This document shows, piece after piece, positions 10,436-22,640 of a stretch of DNA of 64,000 bases (position 1 is its first letter; each line of letters opens with the position of its first letter). Location of the stretch: NCBI GenBank assembly GCA_016748015.1, contig JAAOMT010000512.1:1985598-2049597 (forward strand), written 5' to 3'. Both the position numbers and the translations under genes were made by a program. The stretch is from Geosiphon pyriformis (lineage: Eukaryota > Glomeromycota > Glomeromycetes > Archaeosporales > Geosiphonaceae). The notes under the pieces are model-generated. The model was not told the origin of the DNA and did not search any database. It worked only from the letters and a program-made list of their open reading frames with translations.

Positions 10436-13400
10436 TGGAAAGTGGCTACATGTAATATTAGGGATATGTCAAATTTAGCTAAACAAAAGGACATTGTTCA
10501 TTGACATAAAAATTTGAGTAACATGATTTCTATTATTACTGAGACAAAATTAAGGTCTGACATTAGGTCTTGGATCATAAATAAATTTGATGGACTTTGG
10601 GTTTTTACTTCTGGTTTGGATGTTGGGTTTCATGATGCTAGAATTGCTATAATTATGAACAATTCTTTGGCTTGGCATGTTTTGAAAGTGGATAAAATTT
10701 CTGGTCCTTTGATTTCTGTATGCCTTCTGTTTAAGAACAAGCTTTCAGTTACAATTTTGGGTCTATATGCTGGTGCATCTATTAACACATGATTCAGACA
10801 AGCTGCTAATATCAATTCTATGATTTCTAAGATGGTTAACTCCAGCTTTTTTGTGGTTTTGGGTGGTGACTTTAATAAAAATGGGTCTGGCAAAAGTGCA
10901 AGTTTCAAATTCTGTTTGGGTTTGGGCCTGGTTAATACTTTTGATGGACACTCATTGGCCAAGGCTTCTATCTGGAGCAATTCTAAAGGGGTTAAGAAGA
11001 TAATTGATTTTATTTTAGTTAGTGAGAATTTGGCATCTGCAGTGGCATCACATTTTGTCAATGGTGTGTCTGAGTTTTTTGATACAAATTATAAGTCAGT
11101 TTCCATTACAATTGGTTTGAGTGGACTGCTAGATATACATCTTATTAGTATTCACAGACAAGCCAACTGGAACTGGTGGAAATTCAAATTGAAGGATGCA
11201 AATAATGCTCATTGGTTAAGCTTTAAAGACTGCTCTTCTGCCAAGTTGTTGGCTAAGTCAGATATGTTTAAGGAGGCAAAAGTCAATGATAACTTGAACA
11301 CAATGTGGAAAATATTGGAAGAGGCCATAGTACAGACTGCTAACACAGCTTTTTTTAAAGTCTAGTATAGTGAATACGACTGTTTGAGAAATAAACAATC
11401 TTTCAAATTCTTTAAATTAAAGCTGTTTATTGCAAAGGTTGTGAAATGTTGGAACTCTGATAACATCCTGAATTTCAACTGCCTTATCAAAATATGGTTG
11501 GCTATTGATGTAGTCAAAGCTTCCAAGATTGATAGCATAGTTTTGAATAGTGTAAGCTCAATGAAGTTGATCAAACATTTGTCAGTAATAAAGAAAAGAT
11601 ATTGTAAATCCAAGTATTGTAAGTCTAAGATTGCTGGAGATACTGCTATAAGAAAGACAATTGACTAATGTATGGAGAACTTTTGTTCTGACAAAAAAAA
11701 GATGATAAAGAGCATTCTTGAACGTCCTTTTCACAAGATGGTTTTGGATCACTTGGTGGTGAATGATGAGCTGGTGATTAAACCTAATAAGATAAAGCTT
11801 AAGATTAATAAAATTATGAAAGGGTGGACAAGGAAAAGATTGGTTCTTCCCAAAATACCTGATCTCTAAACTTGACAATATATGCCTCTGAATTATGTAG
11901 ATGATAATGCTTTTTCTGGTATAATGAATAAAATTAGTGTGGAAGAATTATCTCTGGTTGTTGATAATCTGCCAAATGATAAAGCAGCTGGATTATCAGA
12001 AATACCTAATGAACTTTGAAAGCATTGTGGTGAGGAGGTTTTGGCCTGTCTTTTGAAATTGTTGAATTTGTGTTTGAGTATGGGTGTAGTTTCTAATTTG
12101 TGGAAAGAAATGTGGATTTCAATAATTCCGAAACCTTATAAGTGAAATGGTGTTCTAACAAATACTAAACCTATTGCATTAATTAAAACAACATGTAAAA
12201 TACTATCTAAGATCCTATCTGATCAAATATTTTTGGCTTGTAACAAGTCTAATGTTCTTTGTGGTGACAATTTTTTGGTGTTAAAGAGTACTTCAACCCA
12301 GTCTCCTATTTTTGCTATTGGCTCAATCATTGAGGATGCTTTGGAGAAAAACAGAGAGCTTTGGTTGATGCTGCAGGATATGTACAAAGCTTATAATTCA
12401 GTAGACTGGCATTATTTGCAAGTGAGCTTGCGTTACATCAAAATTTGTGAATGTTTTATCCAATTTTTCAGTGGCATTCATGGGGACTGGGTCAACAGAG
12501 TGATGACTGATTTTGGCAGATGGTTATAAAGTACATGATGAATTGGATCAAGGGGAGATTTTTTTCCCACTGCTTTAAAGAATATTTTATGATCCACTTT
12601 TGTGTGAAGTGAAAAGACATAAGCACTTGTGCAGGTATAGAATTAATTTTAAGTTTGTAACAAAGTCTGGCAGAATTAAGGCAAGTGGTAGAAAAACTTC
12701 TTTTTTAGCTGCAGGTGCTTTTGTTGATAATATGATTTAGGTTAGAAGTAGTCAGGCATCTATGCAGTATATTTTAAACATTGCAAGTGAATTTTTTGTA
12801 ATCAATGACATCTTAATTAATAATGATAAGACAGTAGTGATTCCTATTAATCAGGAAGTTAGGAATGCTTTGCTATTAATCAATGGATTGCCAATTTTGA
12901 TTGCTAAAAAGAGTAAGTCACACCAATATTTAGGTATCTTCCTGTCAACTGAAGGTCTCTCTAAGTTCAGTTTGGCTCAAGCCCATAAGGATGTCAGGTT
13001 TTTTTCTAATATAGTGTTAAGGAAAGCTATTATGAACAAACAATTCTGTTATTTGGTTTTGGCAGTTTTGCAATTCATTGTTAGCTATTATATGCAGTTC
13101 AGTTTTGTTACTTTAGATATGTGTTGTAAATGGAATATTATGATTAGAAAAGATCTTAGGGCCAAAGCTGGTTTATTGCATGACTTTCTCAGTAAAGTCT
13201 TGCATCACCCTTTTTTATATGGTTTGAAGCTCTTTGAGCAAGTACAGTCTGAAAAAAAGCTGGCATCACTGGTTTCATTTTCTAATGGCCACAGCATTCT
13301 TGGACAATTGTTTGATCATAGATTTTTAGACTTGCAGGTGCTGAGATAGTCTCTTCTGAACCCTTTGCAATTTCTTGTTAGGTTGTGTGTTAGTTCTGTA

Positions 13401-15105
13401 AACAATTTTTTGGCAGGAATAGTGAAAATTTTTTTGGTGAATGAATTGTCTTTAGCAAATAATTTACCTTGTGCCTTTTATGGGTCTGGTGATTTTCCAT
13501 TATCTGGTATTTTGGGTCAGTCTTTGTATTATGAATTCGTTTTTTTATTGAAGCATTTTGGTGTTGCTTTTAGAGACAGAATTCTTGACAAGAAAAGGAA
13601 GGTAATGGACTGAAAAACATTTTGGTGTTGGAAGCAATTGAACCTGAAAGGCCCTGTGCCTTACTGGTTTTTTTTGATGTCTGATTTTATGAACAATACT
13701 GTTTTTTGGGGGGTCAGTGTTGCTACTGCTACTAAGAGGGATGTGCTGAGTGTTTTGAATTCTGATAATTTCTCTGAGGTTCATGATAGTCTACTGGAGG
13801 TGTGGTCTAATCACATTGAGATTTATACAGATGGGTCCTTAAGATGTGCTGGTTCTGTTAAGATAACAGATAGAGCAGCTGCATACTTTTCAGCTGTGAA
13901 TGCAGGCATTGGAGTTAAGGTCACTGGACTTTTGTCCTCTACTTTAACTGAGCTGCAGGCTGTGGTTTTGGCTTTAGAATGTGTTCCATCTTTTTGTTTA
14001 ATGATTTTGTACTCAGATAGTCAATCTGTAATTGATGCCTACATTTCTGAAGCTTCTTCAACTACACCTGACTTCCATTACCAATGTTGAATTGAAAGAT
14101 TGCAAATTGTTAATCTTCTTAAAAACAAAAATATTTCAATTGAGTGGGTAAAGATTAAAGGACATTCAGATATATTGGGCAACATAAGAGCTGATGCACT
14201 GGCTAATAAAGCTACTTCCTCGTCTCTTTCTTTGCTAGTTAATATTCAGAAGAGGTTTTTAATTGCTGAGAAAACTGCCATATCTGGCAATGTTTATCAT
14301 TTTGCTTGGAACTTACACCAGTCAGTATGCTATGCTTATTAGGAGGCTGGTCTGGGTTTTAATATAGTTCTAGATGTTATGATTAAGAACATAGATTGGA
14401 ATGCTATTGCAACAATTTGGCATCCTGATTTGCACATGCTTTCTGGATTTACCAATAAGAAATCAGCCAATTTGCACATGTATTTAATAAAGACTGTATA
14501 TAAGCAGCTGCTAGTTGTAGTTAGAAAAAAGTTGTATGACTGAAGTTATCCTGGTGTTTTGTGTTTGTTATGTGGTAAGGTGGAGTTCTCTGATTATGTT
14601 TTTGCTTATTCTGATGACTCTGATCTCTATGGAGACATTTTGGTTGATGCTGCTGAAAAATAAATGTCAATGCCTGGTCTTTTACATTTGTCTTCATCTG
14701 CTGTTCTGCTCTCACTTTTGTCATGTTCTTTAGATATAAGTCTTTATACAGCATTGTACAAGGGTTTTGTAATGAAAAATTGGTATGCTGAAGCTGTTTT
14801 AGTTTTTGAGGAAAAGAAGAAAGCTACTTAGACTCTCATGAAATATGTCAGATTTGTGGTAGAGTTGCAGCACACCAGAATTTAAAATATTAGGGCCAAG
14901 CATAGAGTGGAAATAAAAATGGCTGGCTTGGTTGGGGTTAATGGTGTAGTTTCTGGCTTGTTCAACAGTGTAGTTTCTATGTTGTTGGCTGGTGTTGTCC
15001 ATATATTTGGTGTTATAGAATCTTTTGCTCTTAGGTTTGGTAGATGCAAATTGTGTCACTTTTTCTTTGGTTTGAGTGGTAATGCTTTTGTTACCATAAG
15101 TGTGT
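10436..15105 (+). pseudogene. LINE ORF2: APE endonuclease, reverse transcriptase, RNase H; broken
   Basis: The endonuclease keeps TETK (about 10540), GLYAGAS (about 10760), GGDFN (about 10862) and IDFILVS (about 11002). The terminal Asp-His pair expected before VSI is Asn-Tyr (TNYKSVSIT, about 11085). In the reverse transcriptase the motif A aspartate is Asn (KAYNSVDW, about 12390) and the motif C aspartate pair is Asp-Asn (FVDN, about 12722). RNase H keeps its acidic residues: YTDGS (13828), TELQA (13947), YSDSQS (14011) and GNIRADALA (14179). Stops occur at about 10504, 10792, 11365, 11668, 12019, 12144, 12528 and 14088, among others. The protein cannot be active in cis. Confidence 0.85.
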
Positions 15106-15127
15106 AGTGTTGCCTTGTCTGGCCTAA

Positions 15128-15139
15128 GTGGCTGGCCAC
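15128..15139 (+). other. LINE 3'-UTR hairpin, copy B
   Basis: GTGGCTGGCCAC can fold as a 4-bp stem with a 4-base loop. It lies about 25 bases after the ORF2 stop. Equivalent words lie at the same place after the last reading frame in the other elements at 18372, 31073 and 63465 (see findings). Confidence 0.5.
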
Positions 15140-15290
15140 ATGTAATCTTTGCATGAGCTGTATTTAGTTGGTTCTATTTAGTCTGGTTCTATGTACTAGA
15201 TAACAGTTGGACTTCACTCATAAAACTTGTAATAAAATAAATTTCATGTTTTTTTTTAGTTTATTTTATTTTATTTTATTTTATTATTAT

Positions 15291-16230
15291 TAAATAGTCT
15301 ATAATCGAGATTTTTTGTAAAAAAATTGACTTTTATAACAAAGTAATTATACACATTATTTAAAAAGTTAATAAATAAAATTTTTTTATAAAATAATTGA
15401 TACAAAATTGGCTATTTTATTATAAATTCAACAATATATACAATTTAAAGTATAAAAAAATATTTTAAAAAATAAATTAGCTTATTAAAAATTTACTAGC
15501 TTCTATTAAACTACAGAATTAACAGCAAAATACTATTAATAATATTAAAAAAAAAGTAAAAACTTCTAATAATAATATTAATAGTATTAAAATAATATTA
15601 TTAACAATATTAAAACAATAATTCTTAATTATAATTATTAACAAAATATTGATATTCTATTTTTATTTTTATTTTTATTTTTGTTGTTTTATATTTACTA
15701 ATTAATTAAAAAAAAGTACTAAAATTACAACATTAAAGATTTTTTAGTAAAAAAACTCCAAAAAAGTGTAAAATATAGTTAAAAAACTATAATTGCTTAT
15801 TAAAAAAATAAAAAACACCAAAATAAACTAATTATTATATTAAAAAACTAGATATTAAATATTATTTACTATATAAAGAATTTTATTTTAAAATCTTCAA
15901 AAAATTTTTAAATTAAGAAATTACTAATTTAAATATTAAGTTAATAATTTAAAAACTTATTTATAATATTATTAAATTTATATAAAATTTAAAAACCAGT
16001 TTTTTTTTAATTTTAATTTTATTACAATAAAAATAATATTGTTTAATTTTCTATGTTATCTAATAATATTATTTTGTTTTGCAAAAATTTTTATATTATA
16101 AATATTATATACCATTTTTTTAAATATATATAATTGTTACAAATAAAATTTACTAAATTTTAAAAATAAAAGTATATAATTATTAATATATATTAATATA
16201 TATTTTTTAACTCTTTGTTTCCTTAATTTT
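15291..16230. other. AT-rich spacer with a decayed LTR relic
   Basis: No gene. About 15490-15950 carries, in order, AATAATTCTTAATTATAATTATTAACAAAATATTGATA-like blocks, a T-rich run ending GTTGTTTTATATTTACTAATTAATTAAAAAAAA, and then TTTACTATATAAAGAATT. These are colinear with the 3' part of the LTR at 23469-24434 and with the relic at 6715-7150. The words TTTACTAATTAATTAAAAAA are identical to the reference. The rest is uninformative AT-rich DNA. Confidence 0.5.
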
Positions 16231-18351
16231 ATGACCATGACCAAAGCAAAGAGTAAAAAAGCTGCACCTAATATCTGTCTTAAAATATTTAATAAAATTT
16301 CAACCAGAGAAGTTCTTTCTGTTGTAGAAGCAATTAAGCAGAACATTTTAAAAGTCTTTCCCTTACCCAGTAATTGTGATAAGTTGTCTTTGGTAGCCAC
16401 TGAAGCAACTTCCTTATTTTTAGCTGGTTTTTTACCAGTCAAAGTTCCCTCAAAGAGACACACTTGAATTAGTCCCAGTGTTGCCTCTACCCTGACTAAG
16501 AGCCCAAAAGTTTTTAATAATAGATTAGTAAATAAGCTGGTCTTCCCCTCTATAGATTCAACACCTGGTGCTTTTACTACCACCTCTTCAAAAAAAATGA
16601 TCAAAAAGACCAAAAGTTCAGAAAAGTGGGGGCAGTTGCTTGCCTCTGCTATTGTTACACCAAACTCCTTTGTGGTTCCCAATAAAATCTTAGATAAAAT
16701 CTCTATAGCATTATCCAGCACATCATCCAAGATGGGCCAAAATCAACCACTAGCTGTGTTGCCAAATATGGTGTCTTTCAGTAGATCATCACCAGTTTTA
16801 GAAACAAAGCAATCTTCTCCTGTTGAGTCATCTGTTCTTGAGAACTGGACTGATTAAATGGAAACTGAATCATCTTCTCCTCTAGTTTCTGGTGCTATTT
16901 CTGGTGGTGCTTGGGAAACTATTATTAGTTATTAAAGGTTTACTGAATGAGTGGCCTCCATTCTGGTATCTGGTGCTACTTTTAAGATCAAATTGGCTTA
17001 TGTTAAGATTGTTTTTCAATCAGTACATGGTTTCTTGGGTGTAAAGTCAGTATCAAAAGACAATATGAAGCTGTTTTGTGTGGAGTTTGCTTTTCAAGTG
17101 TCTTTGGAAGCTGTATTCTTAGTTGAACTTACAAGCTTTGTACATTTGGCCACCCTCAAAATTGCCAAGTCTTTGGTAATTTCTGAGTCTGGTTTCCCTT
17201 CTGCTGCTATTGCACTGTGCAATGTGCCCTTGGGTGTGTTTGCTGCTGACATTAAGACAGCTCTTAGTGTGTTTGGTAGTGTCACTCGTGTTGTGCTGAA
17301 GCCTGCTGGTGTTTGGCAGTATGTGGTGGTTTATTTTGAGAAGTTAGATTCTGCTGTGTCTGCTTTGAATCATTGGTTAATATTGGTAGACAAGGATAGT
17401 GTTAGAATCTTTCCCTTGGTGAATCAAAATGAGACTATTTTGTCTCATGATAGGTTTAAGGCCAAGTTGGTCAATTTTTCTCCTGGCTGTACTGCCTTTG
17501 AAATCAGTAATATGATTTCTCAGATTGGTGACCAGACTTGTTTTATTCCTTGGTCTTCTGATTTTGGTTGTTGTCTTCACTTTGCTCTAGTTACATTTGG
17601 CTCCCAAGCTGATTTGGATCTTGCTGTTACCAATACTGGTATGCTTAAAAAGTGCTGTATCTGGTGGGAGACTCCTAATTGTTTTTGGTGTTAAGAAACA
17701 GGTCACTTGGCTGTAGACTGTAAAGTTGCTTTATCTCCCTTTCCTAAGGCTTCCAAAGTGTTCAAATCATATTTTGTTGGTTTTTTGTTTTATGCTAAGG
17801 CATTTGCTTCTCCTGTTATGTCTGAATTTCCTCTTTTGGTGGCTTCCGCCCCTCCTATGACTGTTGTTGATCCTGTTGTTAGGTCCAAATTGGACTTTTT
17901 GGAAAAGCAAATTTCGGATTTGGCTGCTTTGATAAAGTCTATTGTTGAGCTTGTTGGCTTTTTGGTTGCCTTGGTATCTCATCTCCTTGATAATAATGTT
18001 GTTAAGACTGTTTAGTTAAAAAAAGATCTCTTTTCTATAAAATATGTTTCTAACAATTTTGCCAATCTTTTGGTTGGTGTGTCTAAGGATATTGCTTGTC
18101 TTAGATCTGAAGTTGACTTTGGTGGCATGGATTATGATGATATGCAGGCTGCCAAACCTTTTTTCTTAAGTGAGAACACTATTGAGCATGTTATAGCTTT
18201 GTGGCGGATGTCGGGTCCTGAGGTTAGAAGTAGTGTTGAATCTATTAGATTATTTCTTAGTGAGTTTATTTTTGATTCTAGGAATCTGAATGGTGTTATT
18301 GAAAAAATTTGTGGGTTGGAATTACTCTCATCTCCTATTGTTTTAGCATAG
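16231..18351 (+). pseudogene. Gag-like ORF1 protein with zinc knuckle, broken
   Basis: A Lys/Ser-rich N-terminus (16231-16467, 16597-16857) is followed by a long frame at 16951-17694. That frame contains an RRM-like pattern, IALCNVPLGVF with later VVVYFEKLDSAVSAL, and a CCHC knuckle, C-x2-C-x4-H-x4-C, at 17682-17723. The residue after the second Cys is now a TAA stop. A leucine-rich, heptad-like stretch follows (17890-18010), then a last segment (18070-18351) whose end abuts the 3' UTR. Stops at about 16465, 16857, 16935, 17694 and 18015 show it is dead. The protein is only distantly like ORF1 of copies A to C. Confidence 0.6.
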
Positions 18352-18371
18352 TGTGTTCTTAATTGGTCTGA

Positions 18372-18383
18372 GTGACTAGTCAT
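18372..18383 (+). other. LINE 3'-UTR hairpin in the ORF1-only element
   Basis: GTGACTAGTCAT contains the perfect palindrome TGACTAGTCA and sits about 20 bases after the last stop, matching the hairpin position in the full LINE copies. Confidence 0.5.
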
Positions 18384-18480
18384 ATATAGAAAGCACATGA
18401 TTAACATCTAGTTTAGATCATTTCTTTGGTGTATAATATTAGATTGTTTTTGGACTGTACTCATTAAGCAAATAAAAAAA

Positions 18481-19099
18481 AAATATATATATTATTAAAT
18501 TTAATATTATATTAATTAACTTTTTTATTTATTTTTATAGGTTTAAATAAATTTTAAAACTTATTAATAAATATACTTGAATTTTATTTATTATTATATT
18601 TTTTTTTAATTTTAATAAAAAAAGTTTATTAATAAAACAAATTACAAAACTATTAGTTTAAGTATATTTAATTTATTAATTTGTTTTATAAAATTAATAA
18701 AATTGTATTTTAATTTAGCAAAATACAAATTACAAAAACTTGAAATTAAAAATAAATTTAATATTTAAAAATAAATTTAATTCAATTTTAATAAAATATA
18801 TAAACAAATTTACAAAAAAAATTCTTAATAATTTGTATTTAAGTTTTTTTATCAAAAAAATAAGATAATTAATAAGAACTAATTATAATTTTAACAAATT
18901 TTTTTTAATATATTTTTGAACTTATATATTAAAACTCTATTTTAAATATATATTATTAAAAACTAAAATTATTTTAAAACTATTTTTTAAAGTTTTTTTC
19001 TTTTTAATCACAACAAAAATAAAGAATTATCAAAAAAATAGCTTTTTTTTTCTTTTTTTTCTTTTTGTTTTTTTTGGTTATTTTTTCTAACTTATCTTT
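18481..19099. other. AT-rich spacer, nothing recognised
   Basis: Almost pure A/T with long T runs near 19030-19075. The T/C-rich stretch at 19040-19075 may be what remains of the leader of the LINE that follows, but this is weak. Confidence 0.3.
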
Positions 19100-22000
19100 T
19101 TTTATTGTAATAAAACTGGTGAGTTCTTTTGCTGATAATTCTGGTTTGGATTTAGCTAGTTTAGAAACACACTTAAGCACCAAAAAAAAGTAAGTAAAAA
19201 GTGTATATTTTTACAATATATTTTACAAAAAGCCAAAGAAGTCTGATATAAATATCAGTATAATTAACTTGTTTGCTAGTTTTTTAAGTCTTAAAAATAT
19301 TGGTGTTTCTGGTAAAAAGTCTATAATGTCTTAGAATAATAAGGTTGGCAGCAAAACCAATAGTATTAACAGTTTATTAAATATAGAAAATATAAAAAAT
19401 ACAATTGTCAAAGAGACTAATTATATAAATTTGGATACTTTGATGGTTAATAAAAATATAAACAATATCATATCATAAAAAACTCATATTCAAACATACA
19501 TGTTAGATTAACTACCAAAAGCTCTTTTATTTGTGAATTTAAGTGATAATAAAAACATCTTAATATTTTTACTACCTATATTTAATGGCTCTAAGCAACT
19601 CTTATTGGTCAGATTATATGTTTTAAAAAAATAGAGCTTTAATTGGCAAAATTTTTTGTGTTGAATATTAAGCTTTCTGCTGTGCTTAAAAATTTTTTTG
19701 GTAATAAGTTAATAACAATAAAAAAAATTTTCTATTGTATTAATAATTTTGGAGAAGTATTAACTTTCTTAAAATTTTTTAATATAATTAAATCATCTTT
19801 TATGTCTGAATTTAATTTGAAAAAAGTTAAAGAGTTGGCAATCAATAAAAAAATTTTAGTCAATAATAATATCAGGATAACAAACAAATATACAGATTAA
19901 AAAATAATAATCAAGGAAATTTCTGTTAATCTTTTAAAATTGGCTGTAAAATCTGTTTTTTTTTTAAATTTAACAAGATTGTGTCTATTAAAATACAGTT
20001 GATTGGTCTTTGACAAAAAGCTTTAATAGAGTTTAAATTAATTAAAATTGCCAATTTGGTTGCAGTTAAGTAGTCTGTTCTTATGAAAAAGAATTTTATT
20101 TGTGTTACAAAAACTGTTAATAATAAATAAATATAAATATTTAAGAATTAGTATTAGACTTTGCTGTATACTTTGTCAATTAGCATTACTATTTATGATT
20201 TTTCTGATTTATTGGTTTTATATGATAGAAAAACTTGTTTTATTGGCCATAATTTAGATTTATATATATGTAACAAATATGTTGTAATTTGTTTTGCTAA
20301 TGAAATATATAAAAAAGCTGTTATTGATTCTATTCCAGTTTTTAAAGATGTGAATTTGTATTGAGTTGGTTTTTTTTTGGCTTATTGTGCTCAATGTAAA
20401 CAATTTAATTATGTTTCTGATATATGTTTAATAAGTAAAAATTTAAGTAAATGTAATAAAAAGATAATTAATTTTTAGGATCAAATCTGTCTGGTAAATA
20501 TATATAAAAAAAACAGATGCCAATTGCTTGTCCAGTTTTTTTTGGTAAAAAACTTGGGCTTAGGTTGCTGATAATTTTTTTCTTATGTAAATTTTTTGGT
20601 TTTTATTAGTATTAATTCATCTTTAAATGTTAAATCTTTTTTATTAATGTCTGTAAAAGTAAATAATAAGTTTGTTGTTCTTGAGTACAGTCTTGCTAGT
20701 CTTACAAAGCAAATCAAAAAACTGGCTAAAAAGTTGAATACACTTGAGCTAATGGTTTTTTAGCTTAGTTCTAAATGTCAGCTATTAATAACTCTTTTAT
20801 TACAGAATTAAGAGACAGATATAGTAATAAATAAGGATTTAAGTGCAGCCATTAGTAATGGGACTGTTATAAGAGCAACATTTTTGAATTTGTTAGTAAT
20901 TTCTAAGTTAAAAAACAGTTTATGAAGTTTTTCAAATATAATTTTAGGCTTTATAATTAAAATAAACAATATTGGTCTTGGTTTAAACATTTTTTTTCTT
21001 AATAACTGACTTTGTATGGAAAATTGCTATGTGTAATATTAGAGATATTAATGTTCTTGTTAAGTAAACAGATATTGTTTAGTGGTATATTAATTTGAAT
21101 AATATGATTTTTATTATTATAAAAACTAAATTGAGATTTAATATTAAGTCTTAAATAATAAATAAGTTTAAAGAGTACAAATTTTTACATTTGATTTGAA
21201 TAAAATTTTTTTTGGCATTGAAGTAATTATAATTATAAACAATTTCTTGGCTTGGCATGTTTCAAAAGTTGATAAAATTTTAAACAGAATTATTTTAGTT
21301 TGTCTTTTGTTTAAAAATAAACTTTTAATGATAATTTTAAAGTTGTATACTAATATTTCTGTTAAGGCTTAATTTGAACAGGCATTGAAAATCAATTTTT
21401 TTATTGTTAAAACAGTTAATTTTAATACTTTGTGGTCTTAAATGAAGATTTTAATAAAAATAGATAAAAAAAAGTGTAAGTTTTAAGTTTTGTTTAGATT
21501 TGAATTTGTTTAATGTATTCAATAAATATTTATTAACCAAAGTTTTTACTTAAAGCAATTTTAGAAGTGTTGAAAAAGTTTTAGATTTTGTGTTTGTAAA
21601 TAAAAATTTGGCATTTGTTATTATAAATTATAAGATTGATATTATGTCAAAAATTTTTAATATGGATTACAAAGCAGTTTTAGTTTTAGTTGATTTGGGT
21701 GGTTTTTTAGATGTTTATTTTAATAGTATTCATAAGCAAATTAATAAGAATTAATAAAAATTTAAGATAAAAAATACAAATAAAACCAAATAGGTGTAAT
21801 TTAAGAAGTGTTTTTTTAATAAGTTGCTGGCAGTATTAGATGTGTTCAAGAAAACAAAGTTTTATGATAATTTAAATGTAATATAAAAAGTATTAAAAGA
21901 GACTATAATACAATCTGCCAATATAATATATTTTAAATATTAGTATAATAAGTATAATTGCTCAAAAAACAAATAATTATCAAAATTTTTCAGGTTGAAA

Positions 22001-22299
22001 CTGTTTATTGCTAAGATTGTGAAAAAATAGAATTTTAGAAATCTTTTGAAATTTGATTGTTTTGTCAAAATTTGGTTGATTATCAATAATATTAAAGTGT
22101 TTAAGATTGTCAGTATAATTTAAGATAATATAAAATTAACAAACATTATTAACATTTGTTAAATAATTAGAAAAAAGTATCAGAAATCCAAATATTATAA
22201 ATTAAAAGCATCTAAAAACATAACTATTTGGAAAGTAATTAAATAATATATAGAAAATTTCTACACATATCCAATAGAACAAATAACAAAAACCAATTT

Positions 22300-22640
22300 A
22301 CAAAAAACATTGCTAAAAAGAACATACAAACTAATGAAAACTTTAGAAAACAAAAAATGAAGAGCAGTTAAAAACATTCAAAATTCACAAAAAAAACAAA
22401 AAAAACAACATAATAGCTAATTACTAGATAAACCAGTTGAATTCAGGATTAGAAATAAAGTATTATTATATCATACCAAAGTAAAAAAACAATAGAGTAA
22501 AAAATTTAATTCCAAATAGAACAGACTATTTTACATTGAAAAAATTTTAAGAAATGAAGCATATAAACTAAGATAAGACAACAAAATTTTAATTAAAGCA
22601 ATACATGAAGATTGACTAAAACTATATTACAATATAGTAT
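22300..22640 (+). pseudogene. Gypsy integrase C-terminal domain, broken
   Basis: The translation shows the C-terminal integrase module typical of Ty3/gypsy polyproteins. The visible pieces are FRIRNKVLLY, then K-K-Q followed by a stop where Trp is expected, then YIEKILRNEAYKLR, and finally a stretch ending LKLYYN. In the family this reads as a G-D-K-V-L-x-Y box, a W-S-x-K box and a G-x-Y-K-L box. At least four TAG/TAA/TGA stops fall where Trp or Gln would be, consistent with G-to-A change. No catalytic core remains in the window. Confidence 0.75.

Larger units (their letters stand above)
8416..15290 (+). mobile_element. LINE-type retrotransposon, near full length but inactive (copy B)
   Basis: A non-LTR retrotransposon of about 6.9 kb. 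From 5' to 3' it holds: a leader shared with copy A (8418-8490); ORF1 with a CCHC zinc knuckle (8541-10424); an APE-type endonuclease (about 10440-11370); a reverse transcriptase (about 11880-13350); an RNase H domain (about 13640-14230); and a C-terminal region shared with copies C and D (about 14750-15105). The 3' UTR holds a hairpin seen in other copies (15128-15139), and the element ends in a TTTTA-rich tail (about 15255-15290). At least a dozen stops and several frameshifts interrupt it. Codon use is much less AT-shifted than in copy C, so this is the youngest of the copies. I did not find a clear target duplication. Confidence 0.9.
16231..18480 (+). mobile_element. ORF1-only LINE-related element (half-LINE), decayed
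   Basis: A gag-like ORF1 followed directly by the LINE-type 3' UTR, with no endonuclease or reverse transcriptase between. The last reading frame ends at about 18351. The UTR then reads AGTGACTAGTCA, later GTTTAGATCATTTCTTTG, and closes in a short A-rich tail at about 18470-18480. The same UTR words follow the ORF2 end of copies C (31060-31170) and D (63510-63380, minus strand). This is the arrangement of a non-autonomous, ORF1-only LINE derivative, comparable in design to mammalian HAL1, unless it is simply an internal deletion. The 5' end is not defined. Confidence 0.65.
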
